A stretch of 14,482 nucleotides of DNA, taken from positions 1 to 14,482 of the forward strand of contig JBKPCR010000127.1 of assembly GCA_046727435.1 (NCBI GenBank), read 5' to 3'. Below, piece after piece: positions 6,255-11,798 of this stretch. The notes under the pieces are model-generated. The model made no database searches. It saw only the letters and a list, made by a program, of their open reading frames with translations, and had not been told where the DNA came from. Positions within the stretch are counted from its first letter, which is position 1. Each line of letters opens with the position of its first letter. Source of the DNA: CAVPRW01 sp046727435 [NCBI: bacterium] (lineage in GTDB: Bacteria > Tectomicrobia > Entotheonellia > J063). The position numbers were made by a program, and so were the translations under genes.

Positions 6255-6836
6255 ATGAGACGCACACGAGAAACCTCTGAGGCTCGCCAGCGTATCCTGG
6301 ACACCGCCGACCGGCTGTTCTACCAGGAGGGCCTGCGCGCCGTGGGCATCGACCGCATCATCGCCGAGGCCGGGGTCGCCAAGATGACCCTGTACACCTA
6401 CTTCCCGTCGAAGGACGACTTGATCGTGGCCGTCCTGCAGTACCGGGAGGCGCAGGTGCTGGCGTTCTTCCGCGCGGCGATGGCGCGGCACGCCGCGCGG
6501 ACCACGGACCCGCTGCGGGCTTTCTTCGCCGCCCTGAAGGAGTGGTTCGAGTCGCCGGGCTTCCGGGGCTGTGCATTCCAAAACGCCGCCGTGGAGCTGG
6601 CCGACCCCGACCACGCCGGGACACAGGTCGTCCGGGACCACAAGCGGCGGTTCGCCAACCTGCTGCGGGGCGTCGTCGAGGAGTCGGTGGGCACGGGAGC
6701 GGCGACGCTGGCCCCGGCCATCGCCCTGCTCGTCGAGGGGGCCATCGTGACCGCCGTGATCCACGGGACGCCCGACACCGCCGAGGTCGCCCGTGACGCC
6801 GCCCTGCAACTGGTTGAGAGCGCGAAGGGGGGATAG
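6255..6836 (+). CDS. TetR/AcrR-family transcriptional regulator
   Basis: 193 residues, typical for the family. The N-terminal domain begins RQRILDTADRLFYQEGLRAV and has the helix-turn-helix at about 29-52 (IDRIIAEAGVAKMTLYTYFP) followed by SKDDLIVAVLQYR. The C-terminal ligand/dimer domain (about 65-190) is Ala-rich and includes FRGCAFQNAAVELAD, a signature of the YcdC/AcrR-like subgroup. The inducer is unknown. It probably represses itself and the following MOSC-hydrolase pair, because matching palindromes lie in both promoters. ATG 6255 is the only sensible start: it lies seven bases after the -10 and lacks a ribosome site, so the message is likely leaderless. Very GC-rich compared with the DNA to its left, a sign of transfer, perhaps as cargo of the Tn3-type element whose remnants adjoin it. 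Confidence 0.95.
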   Translation: MRRTRETSEARQRILDTADRLFYQEGLRAVGIDRIIAEAGVAKMTLYTYFPSKDDLIVAVLQYREAQVLAFFRAAMARHAARTTDPLRAFFAALKEWFESPGFRGCAFQNAAVELADPDHAGTQVVRDHKRRFANLLRGVVEESVGTGAATLAPAIALLVEGAIVTAVIHGTPDTAEVARDAALQLVESAKGG

Positions 6837-6851
6837 GCGCGCTCTTTTTTT
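6817..6851 (+). terminator. intrinsic terminator overlapping the tetR stop
   Basis: AGAGCGCG (6817-6824) pairs perfectly with CGCGCTCT (6838-6845) around a 13-base G-rich loop that contains the stop codon; seven T follow (6845-6851). It separates tetR from the next unit. Confidence 0.85.
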
Positions 6852-6861
6852 AGCCATGAAC

Positions 6862-6882
6862 ATACAGACCTGTCTGTATAGT
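6862..6882 (+). promoter_or_regulatory. TetR operator 2 and -10 of the MOSC gene
   Basis: ATACAGAC-CT-GTCTGTAT (6862-6879) is a perfect 18-bp palindrome. TATAGT at 6877-6882 starts seven bases from the dyad centre, exactly as TATATT does in front of tetR. The expected -35 position (6854-6859, CCATGA) is poor, so this promoter should be weaker. Confidence 0.7.
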
Positions 6883-6908
6883 TCAACCACAGGAAAAGGG
6901 AGGTGGCC

Positions 6909-7604
6909 ATGCACATCACGGCAATCTGGCGATATCCGGTCAAGAGCATGGCCGGCGAGCCGCTGCAACGGGTCCGCATGGGGCCGCTCGGCCTCGCAGG
7001 CGATCGCCTCGTCCACGTCGAGGGGGCCCAGGGACGCGTGATCACCGCCCGCTCCCATCCGCGCCTCCTGGGCCATCGGGGGACGCTGGGGCCCGCTGGC
7101 GAACCGCTGGTCGACGGCCGGCCGTGGTCCAGTCCGGACGTCGCCGCCACGGTGGTGGACATGGTCGGGCCTGGCGCGCAGCTCGTGCGCGACGACGGCG
7201 CCGCGCGCTTCGACGTGCTGCCGCTGCTGGTGGCCACGGACGGCGCGATCGCCGCCTTCGGTCACGACCATCGTCGCTTACGACCCAACCTCGTCATCGG
7301 CGGCGTCGAGGGGTTGGCCGAGCGCGAGTGGCCGGGCGGCTGCCTGCGCATCGGCCGGGTGCTCATCGGCGTCCAGGATTTGCGTCTGCGGTGCATCATG
7401 ACGTCATACGATCCCGATACGCTGATCCAGGACAAGGACATTACCCGCGACATCTACCGGCGCTTCGGCGGCCAGCTCGCGCTCAACTGTTTCGTAATCG
7501 CAGGGGGCAACATCACCGTGGGCGATGCGGTGCACCTGGTGCGTGGTCGCGCCTGCACCGAGTCCGCGGCGGCCGCGGCCGTCGCCGGCGGCACCCCACC
7601 CTGA
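6909..7604 (+). CDS. MOSC-domain protein (YiiM/mARC-like)
   Basis: 231 residues. MOSC proteins handle the molybdenum cofactor sulfur or act as Moco-dependent reductases of N-hydroxylated compounds; the substrate here cannot be read. Residues 1-35 (AIWRYPVKSMAGEPL...GLAGDR) are the MOSC N-terminal beta-barrel signature. The core (about 105-215) carries RPNLVIGGV, ERE, GRVLIGVQDLRLRC with Cys162 as the likely sulfur or Moco ligand, and FGGQLALNCFVIAGGNITVG. I choose ATG 6909 over GTG 6903 because the GGGAGG ribosome site (6898-6903) overlaps the GTG. No signal peptide, so cytoplasmic. The upstream palindrome implies TetR control. The Ala/Pro-rich tail after 215 is unconserved-looking. Confidence 0.9.
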   Translation: MHITAIWRYPVKSMAGEPLQRVRMGPLGLAGDRLVHVEGAQGRVITARSHPRLLGHRGTLGPAGEPLVDGRPWSSPDVAATVVDMVGPGAQLVRDDGAARFDVLPLLVATDGAIAAFGHDHRRLRPNLVIGGVEGLAEREWPGGCLRIGRVLIGVQDLRLRCIMTSYDPDTLIQDKDITRDIYRRFGGQLALNCFVIAGGNITVGDAVHLVRGRACTESAAAAAVAGGTPP

Positions 7605-7721
7605 CGGACACCACGTCTCGGCTGGACGGCCTGGGCCCCCGCGCTCGAGACGGGCCAGGCGACGTCCTGAAGGCCGCGACGCCCGTCGCCCCTGTCCACT
7701 TGTGACGAAAGGAGATGGAGC

Positions 7722-8630
7722 ATGCTGAAAGGTCTGACACTGACGCCCATGGGACCATCCGAAGCCCACACGGTGGCGTATCGCACCGTGACGATCGAGG
7801 GCCTGGACATCTTCTACCGGGAGGCCGGGCCGCGAGAGGCCCCGACGGTCCTCCTGCTGCACGGCTTCCCCACCTCGTCTCACATGTTCCGCGGGCTGAT
7901 CCCGCACCTCGCCGGGCCATACCACGTGGTCGCGCCCGACCTGCCGGGCTTTGGGTTCTCGGCGGCGCCGCCGCGCGAGCAATTCCAGTACAGCTTCGCG
8001 CATCTCGCCCGGACCATCGGCGCCTTTACCGAGGCGGTGGGCCTCCACCGGTTCGCCCTCTACGTCTTCGACTACGGCGCCCCGGTGGGATTGCGGCTGG
8101 CGCTGGCCCATCCCGAGCGCATCACGGCGATCATCAGCCAGAATGGGAACGCCTACGAAGAGGGCCTGAGCGAGGGCTGGAATCCGATCCAACAGTACTG
8201 GAAGGCACCGACGCCGCAACACCGCGCGGCGCTCAAGAGTTTTCTCGCCCCGGAGGCCACCAAGTGGCAGTACACGCACGGGGTCGCGGACGCCTCGCGC
8301 GTCGCGCCGGAATCCTATACGCTGGACGCCGCGCTGCTGGCCCGCCCGGGCAACGAGGAGATCCAGCTCGACTTGTTCCTGGATTACGCGAGCAATGTCG
8401 CGCTCTATCCGACGTTCCAGGCCTACTTCCGCGCGCAACACCCGCCGGTGCTCGCCGTCTGGGGGCGGAACGATCCGTTCTTCCTGCCGGCCGGCGCCGA
8501 GGCGTTTCGACGCGACACCCCGAACGCCGAGGTCCATTTGTTCGACACCGGCCATTTCGCGCTGGAGACCCACGCCCGCGAGATTGGGGCCACCATCATC
8601 GAGTTCCTGACGACGCGGGTCGGGACCTAG
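7722..8630 (+). CDS. alpha/beta hydrolase (haloalkane dehalogenase/epoxide hydrolase-like)
   Basis: 302 residues. Fold features in order: oxyanion segment LLLHGFPTSSHMFRGLIPHL (HGFP 47-50), APDLPGFGFS (71-80), nucleophile elbow FDYGAPVG with Asp117 where esterases have Ser, a cap region about 140-230, the acid in WGRNDPFF (Asp251), and the base His278 in DTGHFALETH. An Asp nucleophile is the mark of haloalkane dehalogenases, fluoroacetate dehalogenases and epoxide hydrolases; which substrate is used cannot be told. No signal peptide. It follows the MOSC gene by 117 bp on the same strand, has AAAGGAG about eight bases before ATG 7722, and no terminator or promoter is obvious in between, so it is probably co-transcribed and under TetR. 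A detoxification pair is a fair guess. Confidence 0.9.
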   Translation: MLKGLTLTPMGPSEAHTVAYRTVTIEGLDIFYREAGPREAPTVLLLHGFPTSSHMFRGLIPHLAGPYHVVAPDLPGFGFSAAPPREQFQYSFAHLARTIGAFTEAVGLHRFALYVFDYGAPVGLRLALAHPERITAIISQNGNAYEEGLSEGWNPIQQYWKAPTPQHRAALKSFLAPEATKWQYTHGVADASRVAPESYTLDAALLARPGNEEIQLDLFLDYASNVALYPTFQAYFRAQHPPVLAVWGRNDPFFLPAGAEAFRRDTPNAEVHLFDTGHFALETHAREIGATIIEFLTTRVGT

Positions 8631-8644
8631 GAGCCGTCGGCTCC
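8630..8644. terminator. hairpin between convergent genes
   Basis: GGAGCC-GTC-GGCTCC starts at the last base of the hydrolase stop codon. It lies between two convergent genes (ends at 8630 and 8661). No T-run follows on either strand, so terminator function is only possible. Confidence 0.4.
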
Positions 8645-8660
8645 CGGCCACCCCAGGGCC

Positions 8661-9020
8661 TCAGGGCAGGTTGGCCCTCTGTAGGAGGGCTTGCTGGAGG
8701 TTGGCCCTGAACAGGTTGGCCCGCGACAGGTCGGCCTCGTCCAGGTAAGCCCCCTGGAGGTCGACCTGGGTCAGGTCGGCCCCCTGGAGGTTGGCCTGGA
8801 ACAGGCTGGCCTGGCAAAGGTTGGCTCGCCGCGTGTCATGTGGTTCTCTTTCAGACTTTAGCCATGCCTCATGGTCGCGGAGGACGGTTGCGAGTTCTTC
8901 GAGAGTCAGTTTGCGATCTTTATAGGGGCCATCACACGCTACCTCCCCAGCGATGGCAACAGCCGAGTCGAGGCATCCGACTAGGAGCACCAGGCTCAAC
9001 ACCTTGGGTATCGGTCCCAT
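8661..9020 (-). CDS. pentapeptide-repeat lipoprotein
   Basis: 119 residues from ATG 9020 (AAGGAG nine bases upstream; the longer frame to 9074 lacks a ribosome site). Residues 1-16 form a signal peptide with a lipobox-like LVGC, so Cys16 may be lipidated and the protein anchored in the envelope; an alternative is ordinary cleavage after AIA. Residues 30-63 hold CDGPYKDRKLTLEELATVLR and a charged linker. From about 66 ten tandem pentapeptides follow the A(D/N)LXX pattern (ANLCQ ASLFQ ANLQG ADLTQ and so on), expected to build a right-handed quadrilateral helix. The repeat runs to the very end (ANLP), so a C-terminal cap seems missing; the gene may be truncated. It lies 38 bp downstream of the small HTH gene and is likely co-transcribed with it. 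Confidence 0.85.
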   Translation of the reverse strand: MGPIPKVLSLVLLVGCLDSAVAIAGEVACDGPYKDRKLTLEELATVLRDHEAWLKSEREPHDTRRANLCQASLFQANLQGADLTQVDLQGAYLDEADLSRANLFRANLQQALLQRANLP

Positions 9021-9058
9021 GACGGTCAGCTCCTTGTTGCCCGTCGTCGCGCCGTGGC

Positions 9059-9352
9059 TCAGTCCTCCTCCCACCAGGCCCTGGGTTGCAGCTGCCCGCA
9101 GGTGGGGCAGGTGGTGGTCAGCGGGAACACCACCCGGAAATCCCGGCTGATGGTGCTTTTGGAGACGCCGAGGTACGCCGCGATCCGCGACTGCACGCCG
9201 TACGTCCAGCCGAAGCGCGCCACCAGCTGCAACACCTCGCGCTGGCGCAGCCGTGCCTGCAGGCGGCGCAGGCTGTTGTAGCGGGCCCGCCCTCGATTAC
9301 GCTTACAGACGGTCTCCCAATCGGTCGGCTGCGACCACCAACTGTTGCGCAC
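9059..9352 (-). CDS. small helix-turn-helix protein with C-terminal CxxC
   Basis: 97 residues from GTG 9352, chosen because a GGGGGG run precedes it by about seven bases and the frame upstream has low-complexity Pro/Arg content unlike coding. Residues 1-35 are aromatic and basic (RNSWWSQPTDWETVCKRNRG). Residues about 53-73 (VQSRIAAYLGVSKSTISRDF) read as a classical helix-turn-helix of the kind used by site-specific DNA-binding proteins and transposon regulators. C82 and C85 in TCPTCG make half a zinc site; a second pair is absent, so dimeric metal binding or a redox role are open. I do not recognise the family. It starts a minus-strand unit with the pentapeptide lipoprotein and is divergent from the 9725 gene. 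Confidence 0.75.
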   Translation of the reverse strand: MRNSWWSQPTDWETVCKRNRGRARYNSLRRLQARLRQREVLQLVARFGWTYGVQSRIAAYLGVSKSTISRDFRVVFPLTTTCPTCGQLQPRAWWEED

Positions 9353-9724
9353 TTTCGTTCCCCCCGCGTGGCTTGCTTCACGCGCGCGAGTGTGAGCCAG
9401 TGCCGGGCGGGCGCTCCGGCACGGCCCCGGCAGCCGCTCGGCCGCCCCTCGCCTCGACCGGCCGGGGGCGCTCGGACACGGTCGCCAATTTGGCCTTGCG
9501 CTTCCGGTATGATCGCTGATACACTCCGGCGTTGTCAATGTTCAGTCGATCCGCTTGAACGCGCGGGGACCGCGCAGGGCCGAGCGGCCGGGCGGATGCC
9601 CTCGGGAGGACGGGCCCCTGCCGGCGCTGATGACGCGCCTCGCAGGGGCCGCGATCCCCTGACCACCCTGCCGCCGGGCCGGTTGGCCGCGGGCGGGACC
9701 CATGTCGACAGGAGGACGCCCACC
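9353..9724. other. GC-rich divergent intergenic region
   Basis: 372 bp between two divergently transcribed genes. Content: a perfect 7-bp hairpin (GTGCCGG 9400-9406 with CCGGCAC 9416-9422), a weak rightward promoter candidate (TTGCGC 9496-9501 and TACACT 9520-9525, 18 apart; TATGAT at 9508 is another -10 option), and the structured element at 9613-9650. No additional gene is supported. Confidence 0.5.
9613..9650 (+). promoter_or_regulatory. two-tier hairpin in the leader of the 9725 gene
   Basis: GGCCCCTGC (9613-9621) pairs perfectly with GCAGGGGCC (9642-9650). Inside, GGCGC (9623-9627) pairs with GCGCC (9635-9639) around a TGATGAC loop. It lies about 75 bases upstream of ATG 9725 and would be in its 5' leader. 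It matches no riboswitch I know; control by structure, a protein-binding site or a terminator are options. Confidence 0.5.
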
Positions 9725-10162
9725 ATGGACACCCCCGACCAAGATCCGACCCCGGGTACGCGGGAGCACTTTCTGGAGGTCACGCGGCGGCAACGCTGGG
9801 GGACGATCCGGGACTACGTCGAGCTGTGCCGCAGGCAGGGCTACTTCACCGAGGCGTTCTACCGCAAGGCCACGGCCCACATGGAGCGCATCCACGTGCG
9901 ACGCATGCTGCGGCAGGTGACCGACGGGCGCGGCTGGCCGACCCTGGCCAACATCGTGCGGGCGGGCGACGACGGCCGGCCGGAGCGCGTGTTCCTGCAG
10001 GAGGAGCTCTTCGGCCCCGAGGAGTACCGCCAGGTCGTCGCCTACCACTACGGCATGGCGCGGCACCACCTGTTCAAGGCGCAGACTTACCGCGACCACG
10101 CCAAGGCGCGTTTCGGCCTGCAGCTGCCGCTCTTCGAGGAGGACGACGGGCACGCGCTCTGA
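9725..10162 (+). CDS. hypothetical protein with C-terminal QLPLF motif
   Basis: 145 residues from ATG 9725, with AGGAGG (9711-9716) eight bases before it. I do not recognise the family. It appears all-helical, cytoplasmic and charged: TRRQRWGTIRDYVELCRRQG (20-39), FYRKATAHMERIHVRRMLRQ (45-64), a GWPTLANIV turn (70-78), ERVFLQEELFGPEEYRQVVA (87-106) and HHLFKAQTYRDHAKARFG (114-131). The tail LQLPLFEEDDGHAL includes QLPLF (133-137), which fits the bacterial sliding-clamp binding consensus QLxLF and sits in a likely flexible acidic end. It is divergent from the HTH gene across a 372-bp region and has its own structured leader. The high GC content matches the neighbours. Coding status is strong; function is unknown. 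Confidence 0.8.
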   Translation: MDTPDQDPTPGTREHFLEVTRRQRWGTIRDYVELCRRQGYFTEAFYRKATAHMERIHVRRMLRQVTDGRGWPTLANIVRAGDDGRPERVFLQEELFGPEEYRQVVAYHYGMARHHLFKAQTYRDHAKARFGLQLPLFEEDDGHAL

Positions 10163-10183
10163 GCGCGGCCCGCAGCGCCTGCG

Positions 10184-10221
10184 CAAGGCCCCTGCGGAGA
10201 ACCCCCAGCTCTCCGGCCTTG
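10184..10221 (+). terminator. terminator-like double hairpin after the 9725 gene
   Basis: CAAGGCC (10184-10190) pairs with GGCCTTG (10215-10221), and inside it GGAGA (10196-10200) pairs with TCTCC (10210-10214). It begins 22 bp after the stop codon. No T-run follows, so rho-independent termination is uncertain. Confidence 0.45.
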
Positions 10222-10329
10222 TCTGGGATGATTGGCGGGTCACTTAGACGCCGGCGCGCGGGCTAATCGGTCCTCCAATCTGTCGCCCGACAGCTGCGAC
10301 CTCACCCGTCCCGCTCAGTGCGGCCGTGA

Positions 10330-10480
10330 CCGCCCGAGGGGGACGGTCCTGGCACGGACCCGGAAGGCGTGCACCTCGCCCATGACAAACATGGCCAGAA
10401 CCGACTCCGTTGGGTAATTCGCGGCGGTCAATCTCCCATGCGATGAGGATGAGTTTCTCCAGAGGTATGTGCGAGGTTTT
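10330..10480 (-). pseudogene. decayed copy of the small gene at 1070-1335
   Basis: An ungapped 67-bp stretch (10403-10469) matches 1118-1184 at 51 positions by eye. On the minus strand it encodes IPLEKLILIAWEIDRRELPN, parallel to IALEKLTSMVLEIGLRDLPN of the left copy. After LPN the plausible frame shifts to SVLAMFVMGEVHAFRVRA, so this copy also carries a frameshift. The N-terminal half (the DDGRKEWEW region) is absent. No ribosome site or start was found. It is a relic in an otherwise empty stretch (10222-10599) that holds nothing else I can identify except a small CTGTCG/CGACAG hairpin at 10279-10292. Confidence 0.5.
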
Positions 10481-10599
10481 TCTGACCTCCAAACGTCGTA
10501 TAGGAGACCGGTTTTCCACGCAGCATGGCTGAATTAAGCAACAGCGTCTGTTGCGGCGCGGTGTGGTTGACAAGGCCTCGGGCAACTCCAGCGGACCAT

Positions 10600-11529
10600 C
10601 TAGCTCGTCTGAGCACGCGTGTCGGCAGCCTCTTGTTTTCTGCCGGTCAGCACGGTCGACACGCCACTGAACAGGACCAGAGCCACCCCGATAAACGTCC
10701 GACTATCAGGGGTCTCTGACCAGAGCAGCCAGCCGAATATCCCCGCAAACACGATGGTAAAGTAGCTCATCGGGGAGAGCAGCCCGGCATTGATATAGCG
10801 CAGGGCTCGCACCAGAAAAAATTGTTGTGAAAACAGCAACAGGCCCACGCAACAGAGGAGAAACAATTCCTGCACATGCATCGTCGGCCAATTGCGCATC
10901 AGCAAGGGAACGCAGATGAGCGTTGACACAAGTGTGTAGTAGAACAGTTGCCGTGCCGGGGGCTCTGTGCTTGCCAACACCCGTACGGTGATAATCGCGA
11001 TCGCGAGCAGGATGCCGGAGACCAGTCCGTAAATCGCTCCTCGATTCAAGGTCTGGAGATGGGGGTGAAGAATCAAACCCACCCCGACCAAACCAACCAG
11101 CGTACTGATCCAGAGTGCTCGTGCGACCGTTTGCCGCAGAAAGACCAGCAGCAACACGGGGACCCAGAGCGGGGCCGCACTCAGGAGAAGATTAGCATCC
11201 ACCAAGGGCACATAGACAATCGCGACATAGAAGAACAAGTGAGCTAAGAGTCCGCTGAGACTGCGAAGAAGATGCAACGCGAGGCGTCGGGTTCTGAGGT
11301 TCTGGAGACCACCTGGTTGTGCCAACGCTGGCTCCCTTTTGAAGACCCAAGGACAGGTCAGTAACAGCGCGACGAAAAATTGAAAAAATCCAATCGTCGT
11401 GCTCGGCGTATCCGCTGGCAGCCATTTCACCACCACGCCAATGCAGGCAGTACTGAGGAATGTGGCCAAGGCAAAGCCAGTACCTCGGACGGCATTTTGA
11501 GGTGGCAAAAAAGAGGACTGTTGATCCAT
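10600..11529 (-). CDS. EamA/DMT-family transporter
   Basis: 309 residues from ATG 11529, selected because GGAG lies seven bases upstream, giving the usual family length; the longer frame to 11688 adds a Pro-rich piece without ribosome site. It is an inner-membrane protein with about ten hydrophobic helices in two EamA repeats: first repeat about 15-150 (GTGFALATFLSTACIGVVVK, IGFFQFFVALLLTCPWVF, LRSLSGLLAHLFFYVAIVY, SAAPLWVPVLLLVFL), second about 160-295 (AIYGLVSGILLAIAIITVRV, LFLLCCVGLLLFSQQFFLVR, YFTIVFAGIFGWLLWSE, FIGVALVLFSGVSTVL). DMT members export amino acids, nucleotides or drugs; substrate not readable. RYINAGLLSPMSYFTIVFAG near the end is the typical EamA signature. It stands alone on the minus strand and seems intact. 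Confidence 0.92.
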   Translation of the reverse strand: MDQQSSFLPPQNAVRGTGFALATFLSTACIGVVVKWLPADTPSTTIGFFQFFVALLLTCPWVFKREPALAQPGGLQNLRTRRLALHLLRSLSGLLAHLFFYVAIVYVPLVDANLLLSAAPLWVPVLLLVFLRQTVARALWISTLVGLVGVGLILHPHLQTLNRGAIYGLVSGILLAIAIITVRVLASTEPPARQLFYYTLVSTLICVPLLMRNWPTMHVQELFLLCCVGLLLFSQQFFLVRALRYINAGLLSPMSYFTIVFAGIFGWLLWSETPDSRTFIGVALVLFSGVSTVLTGRKQEAADTRAQTS

Positions 11530-11758
11530 GGGTTGACTCCATCGTTGTCTGGCAGGTGGCGGGCAAGGCCAGTCCTCAACGACTGAGGATGGTGGGGCTA
11601 CAGGCGTCAGCGTGCTCATGCCAAGCTGGGCATGCGCGCCGTTAAACCTATAGCCCCAAATAGCACGGGCCGCAACAGGTAGGGTCAAGGGAGGAATGAT
11701 ACACCGGCGCGAGTGTAGGCAAGTGAGGCCAGGAAGTCAACAGCAGGCGAGTCGGCTT

Positions 11759-11780
11759 GACTCCCCATCGGGGTAAAGTC
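11759..11780. other. hairpin in spacer beyond the IS1182 transposase gene
   Basis: GACTCCCC pairs with GGGG and AGTC (with an unpaired TAA) around ATC. It lies just past the 3' end of the IS1182 transposase frame and could be part of that element's end or a terminator. The rest of 11530-11798 holds no gene I can support. Confidence 0.35.
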
Positions 11781-11798
11781 TGTTGGGTACGTCCTCCC

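Noticed and set aside
6156-7271. Minus-strand frame of 371 codons over tetR and the MOSC gene
   Set aside because: Shadow of GC-rich coding DNA; tetR and MOSC on the plus strand have clear family motifs, promoter and ribosome site.
7404-8651. Minus-strand frame of 415 codons over the hydrolase
   Set aside because: Antisense shadow; the plus-strand frame has a complete catalytic triad and the fold order of alpha/beta hydrolases.
11776-11790. Shared TCTGTTGGGTA string between 1121-1131 and 11780-11790, as a possible third copy of the small gene
   Set aside because: The match does not extend into neighbouring sequence and the protein pattern is not convincing; treated as chance.
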